A DNA stretch of 47,612 bases from Saprospiraceae bacterium (lineage in GTDB: Bacteria > Bacteroidota > Bacteroidia > Chitinophagales > Saprospiraceae), in assembly GCA_020627785.1 (NCBI GenBank), contig JAHDGF010000019.1, positions 1 through 47,612 on the forward strand, written 5' to 3'. The position numbers and the translations under genes are program-made. This document shows, one piece after another, positions 36,001 through 44,694 of this stretch (positions are counted from its first letter, which is position 1; every line of letters begins with the position of its first letter). Under the pieces are notes generated by a model. It saw only the letters and a program-made list of their open reading frames with translations. It was not told the origin of the DNA and ran no database searches.

Positions 36001-38248
36001 CTACAAATGTGCCATTATTATTTCCTCCTGCTAAGTCCATGGGTCCAGAAATACTTGAATTATTTTCACCTCCTACACCTTCTTCAAAATTAAAAAATAA
36101 GGCATTGGGGGAACCTGAATTTGTATTTACGTTACCGCAAATCTGTTCGCTCGTAAGAGCGACATTCCATACTTTGACATTATCAATAGATCCTACAAAA
36201 AATTCATTTGACCCGCTCGTTTTACCGCCTATTGAAATATTACCAGAAAAATTTAAACCAGCTGGGGCAGCTATGCTAGAAATTAACTCACCATCAACAT
36301 AAAGAATATTCATAGAGGCTTGTCTCACCAAGGTCACATTTCTCCAGATGTTATCATCAACCTCCACCCCACTATTTCTCCAAGAATTTCCATCATAGTA
36401 ACTTAATTCATCACCTCGTACACCAATCTCCGTTTGAAATCCATCAAACCCAATCAATCTTGGATAGGTCCCATTCGTTTGGAATCCCCCTTTGAAATCT
36501 AGAGATATGGTATAATCCGAATTACCGCTTAATGGCGAAGCAGCTGTTATTTTATCATTTACTCCATCAAAGTGGATGACGGCATTATCGCACATGACTT
36601 GACCACAATCTACTGATACCGTAAATTCACAATTCGCCATATTACCAGCGTCATCAACGGCATTCATGGAATAAACATATGTTTCTCCGCAAGGCACGAA
36701 ATCTATGACATCAACATCAAAGCCTAAGGTTGTATTAAGTCCAGAAATGATTAAATCTTCAGTACAGTTGTCAGAAAAATAATCAGCAAAATTAATTGCG
36801 GCATTGCCTGTATTTATATCACCCGACAACGATATGGTCTGATTCATACAAGTAGGAGGTTCTGTATCATTATTACAACTAGACTGAAATGTTACATGAA
36901 TAGTTTGCACATAATCAGTGGTAGTTCCATCCGGAAAGGTAATGGTATGCACCACTTCAGTACAACCAGTAGGAAAGAAATCGCCCGGAACATGTGTACT
37001 AGAGATGCTTACATTTTGAACACAATCAAGAATTAATGGGGGATTAAAGTCCACATTTGTACCTGAAGGATTACTCGCTACAAATGGTTGAGTTGATAAG
37101 TATTGTTGGATAAATATTCCAGGTGGAATAATTTCATAACATACTTCTACATCTCCACAATCCGTCCCATCACTCAAACTGCCTTGGAGCCCTAAGCAAT
37201 AAAAATCCGGTGCATCCAAAGTCACAGGTAAAATAAAAATATCCGTCTGATCTACATAGACCATAAGATTGGTTAAGTCACAATTTTCACCACTATTTAT
37301 GCCAGCACCTAATTTTTCTTGTAGAAAATTTGGAAGGAGTGCTATTTCTGCTGTTATGCAATCATCAGAGGTAATACTTACTTCAATCTCACAATTTTCT
37401 CCAGATGCAAAACAACTATTAGCTATATCAAATGGAGTAAAATTATTCCCATAATGTCCAAGGTCAGGCTCCGACCAAGCCCCTTCTGTATCACTCGCCA
37501 AAACAAAACCAGTATTGCTTGCAACAACCCTATATTCAAATTGCTCATTTGGAATTGCACTCTGAGCATCGATGGTCATCGTATTACCTGTCGCCTGCGG
37601 CCATGGGTTAGACGGATCAATCGCCGTCCAAGACTCATTACAATTTTCGGTACTCCTAAAGGCCATGTAATACATTCCAGGATCAGAATCAAAGGTCACC
37701 AAAATACCTGAATCACCATCAGAAGCCTGCACATTCGTCGGAGCTGCAATTGTACTTCCTTGGGTTACCCCTACGAATCTGCCACGCATTTGTCCGGCTT
37801 CACTTCCAGGGCAAACCAATACATGAAATTCATGACCTGATGGTGCGACTGGGGAGAAACGATAGCTATGATTAAAAGTTCCTTGTGATTGGTATTCACC
37901 ACAATTCAAATAAGGATTGTACATATCAATATAATCCTTCGAAATATGACCAACTTCAGCATTGGTATTAGGAGGCATAAACCCGATCGAACTGAATGTA
38001 ACTGGTGTTTCAATTCCATTTATTGTTTCAATCATACGTACGCGGACAAGTGTACATCCTCCATTATTATTGGAACATCCACAATCCATCGGTTGATTAG
38101 AAAAATCTAAATCAGTGTTGAAATCATCTACTGTAAGAATCATTTCATTACAGTTTTGCCACATTTGTGCTCGTAAATTATTGAACGTAAAAAACAAAGC
38201 CATTATCAAAATGGCTTTGAATTGAATTGGGGTTAAAAAGGTATTCAT
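30092..38248 (-). CDS. giant T9SS-exported surface protein with LamG and HYR-like domains
   Basis: The 2718-residue product has a signal peptide (ends LRAQ, ~residue 28). Rough domain order: an Fn3/PKD-like region, an HYR-like segment (470-545), a LamG/concanavalin-like domain (~555-735, starts AVIHFDGVNDKITA), HYR-like (770-860), a second LamG (~876-1050, starts TALNFDGINDRLNL), two or more HYR-like units rich in Cys (1090-1300), a PKD-like unit (~1305-1400), a propeller-like region (1420-1840), Cys-rich repeats, and a T9SS type A domain (ISVYPNPTLNK to the end). Exported by the type IX system, it is probably an adhesin or surface matrix protein. It is about 30 bp after a small gene, in one likely operon. 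Confidence 0.9.
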   Translation of the reverse strand: MNTFLTPIQFKAILIMALFFTFNNLRAQMWQNCNEMILTVDDFNTDLDFSNQPMDCGCSNNNGGCTLVRVRMIETINGIETPVTFSSIGFMPPNTNAEVGHISKDYIDMYNPYLNCGEYQSQGTFNHSYRFSPVAPSGHEFHVLVCPGSEAGQMRGRFVGVTQGSTIAAPTNVQASDGDSGILVTFDSDPGMYYMAFRSTENCNESWTAIDPSNPWPQATGNTMTIDAQSAIPNEQFEYRVVASNTGFVLASDTEGAWSEPDLGHYGNNFTPFDIANSCFASGENCEIEVSITSDDCITAEIALLPNFLQEKLGAGINSGENCDLTNLMVYVDQTDIFILPVTLDAPDFYCLGLQGSLSDGTDCGDVEVCYEIIPPGIFIQQYLSTQPFVASNPSGTNVDFNPPLILDCVQNVSISSTHVPGDFFPTGCTEVVHTITFPDGTTTDYVQTIHVTFQSSCNNDTEPPTCMNQTISLSGDINTGNAAINFADYFSDNCTEDLIISGLNTTLGFDVDVIDFVPCGETYVYSMNAVDDAGNMANCEFTVSVDCGQVMCDNAVIHFDGVNDKITAASPLSGNSDYTISLDFKGGFQTNGTYPRLIGFDGFQTEIGVRGDELSYYDGNSWRNSGVEVDDNIWRNVTLVRQASMNILYVDGELISSIAAPAGLNFSGNISIGGKTSGSNEFFVGSIDNVKVWNVALTSEQICGNVNTNSGSPNALFFNFEEGVGGENNSSISGPMDLAGGNNNGTFVEFGLSGDVSNYVCEDYNIACDFCNPDVTPPVFDCTFNWPEIVLESDGTATLDLSTLDLMVSDDCGEVTITPNTIEVNCNDIISPGDPQVYQTVLATDESGNSSQCQVPIIVVDPNNYCVIEPCDNTALNFDGINDRLNLPNTHTGDVEFTLDAWFFSNNPTLVNGGNQEHRLFTLGTSNRLEIGDLDGNIWMFNGNGITTTPNIRDGQWHHLAIVRSGDRVLLYLDCVLIKNVTDPTVDISSNIRVGYFSNTTLFPQFMWKGNVDEIRMWDYAQSIDEIIRYKNCLVDPSTPGLVSHWRMEDGIGFANNTGVTNLVDEVTQAQGTIVDFDMLVDTSNFVCSPIIFEEECIEDPCASDVVVPFCSTIPTLNLTLNFNGGTSITPSMIDNGSFDECSEVTFELDNDFFTCADIGSNIVTLFVTDASGNQSSCTTVVVIEDKLAPTCLAQDITVDLSASGQVSISSAQIDGCSFDACGYTATLSQENFSCDDIGNVSVILTVSDPSGNSSSCASMVTINDPTGNCNPFCCDTQEVFNEALSSGYQINRNECTVTIQSPNLNSCYETIIDWGDGTSSNQAGTLQLSHNYSADGVYEVCITTRQFNNTGEICNETSYCTNICVTCDQECQDEQLYNVSNYTKANHYNFGTTRKPSDVYFDGNQLYSSHVSENSDGSFTLYFERDGIVIHTIESDRYIQVSEIQTFDDEIYVTGSFNSPSLLVTSQNINDNQVELNCNCYNLNTCAADGYVMKFDLNFKLIWAFSFGDFWRDAIEDITIFGQDDFAITGVTRLAVDFDPNDEAITESNEVNHIKSFVARYVPSTTNGQILPNCSWVHTLYLDDREGSNSRGLGIDHDQNGNIYAVGIYEANFLTNSALTLHHEFGNFNAPVTEVDFTVSPGIKNGYIAKYENSGSLTWIKNIEAEGKIDVRGNDMKEMFGEDIIIDDSYLYIGGRNYISKWDQNGVPTHEFYHDGLEINEITFWNENIAITGYVSDTYRSLSFFDPLNGPQIQEPLDMLFSVYDKDFNYLKSLNPGGQSARYYGLSISSNDTQIALNGYVLGSPGQLFYPDFPNLDATAATPTSLISDSDYFVGVYECGCVNFVDEMASSCCSNLSSQIKDDLDNEYCCSISINNNQGISISAIGIELLDADNSSFNVGELNLSDGFYFSNTSADYLEISHDSESIPQGNLSGLLDFCLVDANASSSGPQSYVISYIENLDDQEFISCTDTLIADCAQATQTFCVGVSGINAVCLNDNVHEVTFQVTNASPISVLTQLELSGLSDGFSFGVCGSDPVSINTSYTDEMLSLVQGESTEICVLIVSDRPINTNTQISFDAFFLDGLGKEFCSILDLSTVLEPCCLGCDDVQFTLNEIKPCCYSLDLAGICTGVFYEELTITGTDEFDLVNVEVNDDPADTKTPFELCNFDKTSICLSPLTGLIDNRPQLNIVTFCVANNSNDVNEVTFSLASKQEDCEQTIGLDCALDECVTEGFANPTLTGIGLEITNVKLECDQPPLILQCPTFSEIWVKGKFDCSENCTSTIESEIFLNGVSLQKKTYDTDGTWEMYLSDVTKLNGLYEIVVSGMCGDEMSSCVYSFTISQDCFDCSCSDFEKDLSNLFSINNYDGCEIGISPNSLKSCDTINSYSFNGDLITGPFFFEEEVFYDLPQKGDYEVCMSVTRIDMGGSTCTETICENYQLACTTDGVNGLFCEDEVINNGSFDEGVQGSMHENEKSNIPGWILTSGIGYYFESGGSGDLSSGFVQLINEDNVTPKLGFVFPPPEMEDAFVTGPSNEVNIFHDVKVIDPSTTYSINLIIGTDTLIEERSVGHENIWESKMVSFQPTDDQILLMEQGELELFISACPCDVPMTENISLVNVDNICIEFLKTPVSVIETQASDISVYPNPTLNKVFISDVSSINILQIFDVRGRIVEEVNTNDLKEEEYVDLYGLSEGIYIMKIGFEDESLRYEKIIKI

Positions 38249-38278
38249 ATTAAAATTGACTTTTTGATTGTGATTTTC

Positions 38279-38560
38279 CTAGATTGATCTGAGCTTCATT
38301 TTTGAATGGACCTTTTTCTTTAAATCCTCTGCATGATCCACAACAAAAACATTACGCCTTCCATCGGAAGACTCAATCTCTACTCCACCAACAGAGAGTT
38401 TATAGATGTTGTAAAGCCTAACTTTGACAATAGAAGAATATGCCAACTCGAAGTTTAGGTTAGTCAACTCAAAGTCAATTAACCGAAATGAAATGCTAGA
38501 TTCCTTAAAATCTAAATCTCCTTCTAACTGCTTATTTCCATCCCAAAGTGTTGCTCGCAT
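38279..38560 (-). CDS. small unknown protein upstream of the giant gene
   Basis: The 93-residue product has no signal peptide; it is probably cytoplasmic. A beta-rich pattern (ATLWDGNKQLEGDLDFKESSISFRLIDFELTNLNFELAYSSIVKVRLYNIYKLSVGGVEIESSDGRRNVFVV) followed by a basic helix suggests a PH-like or GRAM-like fold. I do not recognise a family. It lies 30 bp upstream of the giant gene on the same strand. Confidence 0.65.
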   Translation of the reverse strand: MRATLWDGNKQLEGDLDFKESSISFRLIDFELTNLNFELAYSSIVKVRLYNIYKLSVGGVEIESSDGRRNVFVVDHAEDLKKKVHSKMKLRSI

Positions 38561-38693
38561 CCATTAAATTGATTAAGAACAAATTACCAGGAGTCATAAA
38601 ACTTCTAGGTGGAAGTTTATAATCGGTTGATCTAAATTTATTATCGGTTATTTATATAAATAAGCGGTCGTGGAAAAGCTACAAAAACGCCAA

Positions 38694-41618
38694 TTACCTA
38701 GAAGATGAAAGGTCAATGATAATTTTTATTTCTGTCCCACTGATGGTAGAATGAGTTTCAATCTTATAATGATCAGAGGAGTCATTATTTAAAAGGGCAA
38801 TCCTCCGCTGGGTAATCGACATACCTAAGGAGCTATTTTTTTTGTTCATGCTAGTCTTGAAACCAGAACCATCATCTTTAATCTTGATCACTAAATTTTG
38901 ACCTTCTTTAAATAAGTTTAAATTAATTACACCATCCCCATTCTTACCTTTCATGCCATGTAAAACAGCATTTTCGACATAAGGCTGAATGATTAAAGGG
39001 GGTATTTTTATATCAATAAGATCAAGTTCATCTTGAACATCAATAGTATAGTGAAAGTTGTTATTAAATCGCAACCGCTCTAAGTCAAGGTAGTTTTCAA
39101 CCATCTTTAATTCTGCATCTAGTGACACATTTTGATTAAAGGATGAATTCAAATTTTGCCGGATTAGGCTGGCAAACTTTGAGAGATAATCCATCGCTAG
39201 ATCTTTCTCATTTGTAATAATGAAAGACTGAATGGAATTCAAGCAATTGAAAATAAAATGAGGATTCATTTGGGCTTGTAAAGCGGACTTTTCCAAATTT
39301 CGCATCTCTTCTGCAGTGAATGCTTGATCCTTAAGCTTTTTTACTCGAGACCTATAATAAGCCCAAAATAAAAATCCAACAAAAACCAATGAAACTAAAT
39401 AAAACCAAAGTGACTTCCACCAAGGCGGATGGATTTCAAATTTAATCAAAGTAGAATCACCCCAATCACCGACTGCATTGTCTGCCTTGACTTCAAAACG
39501 GTATTCATTTGGACTAAGATTAGCGAAATTAACTTTCGTTTCATTCGATGTTTTCCAATCCTGATCATTTAACTTAAATCGATACTTAATATCCGCACTT
39601 CTATCAATATCCAAGGCTTTAAATTCAATCGAAATATTATTTTCATCGTACCCTAATGATTCTAAATTCGGAAAAGGGTAGCTCGTATTATTAATCTCAA
39701 CCTTTTCAATGATTGGTTTACTTGGCTTAGCAGCAGATAGGGAAGAATTTATTCCAACAACTCCTCTCCCAGTAGCTGCATAAATAGTATTCCCTACTAC
39801 ATCAACATCAAATATTTGATTGGAGGGCAATCCATCTTGTGTAGTATAATTCTCAATGCTGACTTTACGGCCTTTATCAAAAGTAATAACACTCAAGCCT
39901 GAGTAAGTGCAAGCATAAAAGATACCATCTTTTTCATAAAGCCGCTCTACATTATTAGAAATCAACCCATCCTCAACATCTAAAACTTCAACGGAAGTTT
40001 GTCCATCCCAAATTAAAATGCCTCCCCCCAAAGTTGCTAAATAATATAATCCGTCAAGCGGGATAATGTCATTAACTCTTTGATTAAAAAGAGGATGAAT
40101 TTCACTGAGTGACTTGATGGAATCTAAATTAAATTCAAATACTCCGTCACGACTCCCCAATAAATAATTGCCATCAATTTTTGATGCAATAGTGTTAACA
40201 TTAATAAATTTTTCTAATTCAAAACTACTAAATAGAACTTTGCGATTTTCAAAATCGTAAGTTAAGATATAATGAGTCCCAAGAATCCAAAATTCATCAC
40301 TGAGTTTCTGCACTCTCTTTGAACTAAATGTATCATAAAATGGCAATCCTGTTAAACTTTGAGGCGAATCATAGTCTTCATCCATTAACAGTACATCACC
40401 TGGGTAAGCGCAAACAAATAAATCAAATAAACTATCATCTTTTATAAAATCAAAACATCGCATACCTTCCACAATTACCTGATCAATACCACTATCTAAA
40501 TCATATTTTTTGACATAGTTTAAATTTTCTAAATAATAAATCGTAGAATCCTTAACAATAATCCTATTGATTAATTTATCTGAAACTATATTTTTAATGC
40601 TTCGCTCTTTCTTGAGATAAAAAAGGCCTCCTTTTAATGTAGTTACAAAGAGGTTTTCATTTTTATCCAACAGCACAGCAGATGCAGTAACGTCTTCTAT
40701 GACAGGATGGGAAAGATCTAATTTAAAATCTTCATATGAATTGTAAAATTTCACGCCTTCCTCACACAGCGAATATGTAATTATTCCAGCGCCATTAACT
40801 TTTAATAATCCCTGAGTACCAAAATCTAAACGAGTCGAATGATGCTCACCATTTTCAATAAAATGAAAAAGACCGGATGACCTAATTATAGTTGTATCCT
40901 TGTTAAAGATGATACTAAAAGGTTTACTACATGATGTGATACCATCATCAGGGAAACCAACAAAACGCAGTGACTTGTATTGAATCTTTTCTACATATTC
41001 TATTTGTGGAATATGAGATGTATTCAAATTACCTTTTTCCTCTTTCGAACGAAACTTCACAAGATCTGACACGCAATAGAAACTTCGATCAAATACATCC
41101 AAAATATAAATCTCTGCATTATCCGAAGATTTTTTCACAAAATTTGGATTCCCAGATTTATCGATTTTCAATAGCCCTTCATTGTGTAGATTCGCATAAA
41201 ATTCTTGATCGGGGCTAAAATAAAAATCAATGAAATAAGAATTTCCCTTTTCCATATCTATTACATCATTATACTCATATGCAACAATAGTATCATTTAA
41301 ATGAAGATATCTGTACATCTCAAAGCCATAGGTTTGTATCCAGATATCATTATTATGATCAATCTGAAGGGCAAGACAAGAGATGTTTTGTAATCCTTCA
41401 CCTGGACCATAGGTCTTAAACCCATAACCATCATATCTTACCAATCCTCGATCTGTAGCAATCCAAATATAACCAAGGCTATCCTGTACAACATCATGAC
41501 ATTCATTACTAGGTAATCCATCTTCAAGGGTAAATTGTTTATGCAGGGTATATGGACTTTGACCCAGAAGAGAGTAAACTAGGACAAATAAGAATCCAGT
41601 GACAAGAAACCTACTCAA
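38694..41618 (-). CDS. two-component sensor kinase, Reg_prop/Y_Y_Y/LytS type
   Basis: The 974-residue product starts at a TTG overlapping the upstream regulator's TGA. It has an N-terminal signal/anchor (SRFLVTGFLFVLVYSLLGQ), then a two-component-regulator beta-propeller (DSLGYIWIATDRGLVRYDGYGFKTY repeats, residues ~30-640), a Y_Y_Y domain (IKYRFKLNDQDW...EYRFEVKADNAVGDWG), one membrane helix at ~732-753, and a LytS-type kinase. The phospho-accepting His is about residue 787 in QMNPHFIFNCLNS, and the N-box IIQPYVENAVLHG is near residue 880. It senses something outside and signals to the LytTR protein. Confidence 0.92.
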   Translation of the reverse strand: MSRFLVTGFLFVLVYSLLGQSPYTLHKQFTLEDGLPSNECHDVVQDSLGYIWIATDRGLVRYDGYGFKTYGPGEGLQNISCLALQIDHNNDIWIQTYGFEMYRYLHLNDTIVAYEYNDVIDMEKGNSYFIDFYFSPDQEFYANLHNEGLLKIDKSGNPNFVKKSSDNAEIYILDVFDRSFYCVSDLVKFRSKEEKGNLNTSHIPQIEYVEKIQYKSLRFVGFPDDGITSCSKPFSIIFNKDTTIIRSSGLFHFIENGEHHSTRLDFGTQGLLKVNGAGIITYSLCEEGVKFYNSYEDFKLDLSHPVIEDVTASAVLLDKNENLFVTTLKGGLFYLKKERSIKNIVSDKLINRIIVKDSTIYYLENLNYVKKYDLDSGIDQVIVEGMRCFDFIKDDSLFDLFVCAYPGDVLLMDEDYDSPQSLTGLPFYDTFSSKRVQKLSDEFWILGTHYILTYDFENRKVLFSSFELEKFINVNTIASKIDGNYLLGSRDGVFEFNLDSIKSLSEIHPLFNQRVNDIIPLDGLYYLATLGGGILIWDGQTSVEVLDVEDGLISNNVERLYEKDGIFYACTYSGLSVITFDKGRKVSIENYTTQDGLPSNQIFDVDVVGNTIYAATGRGVVGINSSLSAAKPSKPIIEKVEINNTSYPFPNLESLGYDENNISIEFKALDIDRSADIKYRFKLNDQDWKTSNETKVNFANLSPNEYRFEVKADNAVGDWGDSTLIKFEIHPPWWKSLWFYLVSLVFVGFLFWAYYRSRVKKLKDQAFTAEEMRNLEKSALQAQMNPHFIFNCLNSIQSFIITNEKDLAMDYLSKFASLIRQNLNSSFNQNVSLDAELKMVENYLDLERLRFNNNFHYTIDVQDELDLIDIKIPPLIIQPYVENAVLHGMKGKNGDGVINLNLFKEGQNLVIKIKDDGSGFKTSMNKKNSSLGMSITQRRIALLNNDSSDHYKIETHSTISGTEIKIIIDLSSSR

Positions 41619-42379
41619 GATTCTTGCTTAAACTTTGACCAATGTCTCAAAAATTCATCCTTCCTTCGTCGTGCAATGGGTATCTGACTCTTTTCATTCA
41701 TAAGAACATAACCACCATCCGAATTTTTATATTCAACGACATGATCAAGGTTAACCAAATGACTCTTATGTGTTCGATAAAATTGATTGGAAGGAAGTTG
41801 TGGCTCAAATTCTTTTATCAGTTTACTTAAGGTCAATGACTTCTTCTCTTTTAAATAAATAGTGCTGTAAGATCCACTGGCCTCAATCCGCAAAATATCA
41901 TTAACCTGCAGCAACTGAACTCCATCAATGGTTGAGACCTCTAGTGTCTTAGTATTATTTGATTCCTGATCAACATTTATCAACTGACCTAATTTATGGA
42001 AGATTTTTTGGTCATAGCTTCGAAGTTTGACCTTATCCACTGCTTTTATAATGTCTTTCGGGTTATAAGGTTTTAAGATGTAATCAATCGCCTCGTACTT
42101 AAATGCCTTTACGGCATATTGATCATAAGCTGTTGTGATAATAACTTTAAATGACTTTTCGATTAAGCCATCTAATAAATCAAACCCATTTTCATGGCCT
42201 AATTCAACATCTAAAAAAACAAGATCAGGTTTTAATTTTAAAATGAGATCAGAAGCTTGAGAAGCAGAACTTGCTATACCTAGACATTGGAGACTAGGAC
42301 AGTAATCTTCGATGATTCGCTGTAGTAAAATTTGAGACTGCGCCTCATCTTCTACAATAATAGCATTTATTAAAGTCAT
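41615..42379 (-). CDS. LytTR-family response regulator
   Basis: The Met at 42379 (MTLINAIIVEDEAQSQIL) is the natural start; the frame is open to 42412. The product is 254 residues. The receiver domain has acidic VEDE, the phospho-Asp in LVFLDVELG, Thr/Ser-rich IITTAYDQYAVKAF and Lys in YILKPYNP. The C-terminal LytTR DNA-binding domain begins at LEVSTIDGVQLLQVNDILRIEASGSYSTIYL and ends with QFYRTHKSHLVNLDHVVEY. It is co-transcribed with the kinase. It diverges from the second lasso cyclase gene and is a candidate regulator of it. Confidence 0.92.
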   Translation of the reverse strand: MTLINAIIVEDEAQSQILLQRIIEDYCPSLQCLGIASSASQASDLILKLKPDLVFLDVELGHENGFDLLDGLIEKSFKVIITTAYDQYAVKAFKYEAIDYILKPYNPKDIIKAVDKVKLRSYDQKIFHKLGQLINVDQESNNTKTLEVSTIDGVQLLQVNDILRIEASGSYSTIYLKEKKSLTLSKLIKEFEPQLPSNQFYRTHKSHLVNLDHVVEYKNSDGGYVLMNEKSQIPIARRRKDEFLRHWSKFKQES

Positions 42380-42535
42380 TCGTGGGGTTATAATGATTGT
42401 CAATAAACACAAAGATCTTCTAAGTAAACTAGAAGAAACTTAGGAAGTTGTTGAAATTAAATTTACAGAATTAAATCAATATTTCCCATTGAAAAATATG
42501 GTAGAATTAAAAATGTCCAATATGTACAAATAATT

Positions 42536-42547
42536 ATTTGCGAAAGC
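42536..42547 (-). repeat. GCTTTCGCAAAT 12-mer, copy 6 (intergenic)
   Basis: An exact reverse-strand copy lies in the gap between the LytTR gene and the second cyclase gene. Confidence 0.6.
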
Positions 42548-42613
42548 GCAAAAAGCAATCCTATAATTCAACCATTCATGAGAACGAAAAGAAAAATAGT
42601 TAATTCTCTAGGC

Positions 42614-42646
42614 GTTGTTATTCAAATTTTACATTTTATACCTTTG
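42614..42646 (+). promoter_or_regulatory. possible Bacteroidota promoter of lasso locus 2
   Basis: GTTG (42614-42617) is followed after 21 bases by TACCTTTG (42639-42646), which fits the -33 TTTG / -7 TAnnTTTG pattern with one mismatch in the first box. Transcription would begin just upstream of the cyclase ATG at 42665, giving a leader of about 10 bases. Confidence 0.4.
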
Positions 42647-42664
42647 GAGACCATGTTAATGTGA

Positions 42665-44353
42665 ATGAACAATCTAGGCGAATCAAAATATAAAATAGAG
42701 CATCGTGGCATTATAGATGTTGCAGTCATGCAACAGGCCATAGAAAAGAAAAATCGAAATGCCCTACTTCATGCGATCAGACAACAACGATCAGGATTTT
42801 TATTCTCATTAACCAGCCGGGATTATGAATTTCATTTAGTTGATAGATTTGCTCTTTTCCCTTTATTCTACACCATTCATAATGGAAGGCCTAGAGTCTC
42901 CCAAGTAGTGGATGAACTACTTCCATACCTCACAAAAAAAAGATTACATCCAGAAGGATTTTACAGCATTGGTGGGATAGATAAAGGAGGTCGAACAAAT
43001 TATACCCCTTTTGAAGGCATCCTAAGAATTCCGCCGGGTCATTTTTTAGAATTTAAAAATGGTCATTATGATCTGGTCAAATATTGGTCTTTCAAAGAAC
43101 TAGAAGACAAACCATATAAGGGAAGTTATGAGGAGGCAAGAGAAATTTTGGGTGATCTGATCAAGCAAGGGATAGATCGATGCTTCAGTCATAGTCCAAA
43201 TTTAGCCGTTCATCTTAGTGGTGGTTTAGATAGTGGCTCGATCACTGCTCTACTTGCACAATCTAAAAAAGACACGATTCATGCCTATGCACATGTAAAA
43301 CCAAATGCACCGGATGAACACCCGACTTATGAGCATGGCTACCTGCGCAAATATGTTCAATATTACCCTCAAATTTCAATCATTAAATCTCATACCTTAT
43401 CACTTCAAAGTGAACACTTGAAACTAATCCCTTCAGCTGGCAATTGGCATGTTGTTTCTCATGAAGATCCAGAAGGTAAAATTTGTCAAGATCTAACTTC
43501 AAAAAAAATCCCTTACATACTCTCTGGTGTTGGTGGTGATGAGCTCGCTAGTTATGGTCATGGTTATCAGAAAACCAAACGTGTCATCAACAACCCCAAG
43601 GAAGCACGAAAATTTATGTTCCGCCAAATTTATTTAAAAAGAAAAATAGTCTTTTTAGCCAGAGGTATTCTTGGTAAAGATGGATCGAGAATCGATAGTA
43701 TCAAAAGTACCCTTTTGATCAAACCATTTACAGAAAGAATGAAAGCCTATCATCCAAATTTTAGAGCTCAAGTAAAAGATCTTAGAGAGGCGAATGTTAC
43801 AAGTATGTATTGGTTTCCTTCTTCGTATAAGTATCGACTCGAAACACTAGATAATAGCTATTTTATGATTAGGTCAGACATCTGGAATTTCTTATCCAGA
43901 CTCTATGGGATAGACTATCTTTTCCCATTGATGGATGCTGACCTAGTAGAATTTTGTGCACGCTTACCTAGAGAATTTTTCATTGGTAAGCCACAAAGAG
44001 ATATGATCAAGACTGGTTTAAAAAAGTATTTACCTGAAGATTTATTGACTGGTGGTAAAAGGCCGGGATATCAACCACCCATCGGAGAAAAATCCAAAGA
44101 CAAAGTCAACCATAACGAACTCATTGAAAATCAAATAGCTAAACTTAATAGACTGGAAGGTACCTTGGCTTCAAAAGTATACGACATAAAGTATATTAAA
44201 AAGCAAATGCAACAGTATAAAAATATATTGAATAAAATATCGATGAATAGACCACAAACGAGAGCCATAATTTTAAATAAAATCAGAGCTAGTAATCAAT
44301 ATTTCAGAAATACAAACTACCTAAACATGCATTTCGAAGAAATTATATTTTGA
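42665..44353 (+). CDS. lasso cyclase, asparagine-synthetase-like (C2)
   Basis: The 562-residue product has the asparagine-synthetase-like form, but its N-terminal domain is much reduced: it lacks the catalytic Cys and the first ~60 residues seen in the C1 paralogue. The motif VDRFALFPLFY (59-69) aligns with RDPIGIMPIYY of C1. The ATP loop SGGLDSGS is at 185-192 and ILSGVGGDELASYGHGY near 285-300. It is expected to close Gly1 on Glu8 of precursor 2. It is divergent from the LytTR gene. Confidence 0.87.
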   Translation: MNNLGESKYKIEHRGIIDVAVMQQAIEKKNRNALLHAIRQQRSGFLFSLTSRDYEFHLVDRFALFPLFYTIHNGRPRVSQVVDELLPYLTKKRLHPEGFYSIGGIDKGGRTNYTPFEGILRIPPGHFLEFKNGHYDLVKYWSFKELEDKPYKGSYEEAREILGDLIKQGIDRCFSHSPNLAVHLSGGLDSGSITALLAQSKKDTIHAYAHVKPNAPDEHPTYEHGYLRKYVQYYPQISIIKSHTLSLQSEHLKLIPSAGNWHVVSHEDPEGKICQDLTSKKIPYILSGVGGDELASYGHGYQKTKRVINNPKEARKFMFRQIYLKRKIVFLARGILGKDGSRIDSIKSTLLIKPFTERMKAYHPNFRAQVKDLREANVTSMYWFPSSYKYRLETLDNSYFMIRSDIWNFLSRLYGIDYLFPLMDADLVEFCARLPREFFIGKPQRDMIKTGLKKYLPEDLLTGGKRPGYQPPIGEKSKDKVNHNELIENQIAKLNRLEGTLASKVYDIKYIKKQMQQYKNILNKISMNRPQTRAIILNKIRASNQYFRNTNYLNMHFEEIIF

Positions 44354-44694
44354 TATACTATTGAAAGATATCTTTTTTCCGCATAAACCTATACTTCCTT
44401 ACCGTTTCAACTCTTCTTCTTAGATATCCTGCGCATGGTTATTATTTTATGCATCATTCAAACCTAAATAAAAACACACTACACCATTACGTTATTTTAT
44501 GTTGGATATATGTATGTATAGATAAATACAATAACTATTTTAAAAGTGGATAAAAATTTACAGCCTTTGATGAATAAGCCAATATCCTGAGAAAGGAAAG
44601 ATGTTCATCAAGACTGATGCAAGTATTAAACCAACTACGAATACATGCTTATTGATAAAACAATAAGAAAATGCATTTGTAAAAAACCAACCTA
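44354..44694 (+). other. gene-free stretch before precursor 2
   Basis: This 341-bp AT-rich gap lies between cyclase 2 and precursor 2. A weak TGCATTTG (44672-44679) resembles the -7 element with one mismatch, but no good -33 box is spaced correctly. I see no other small gene. Confidence 0.4.
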
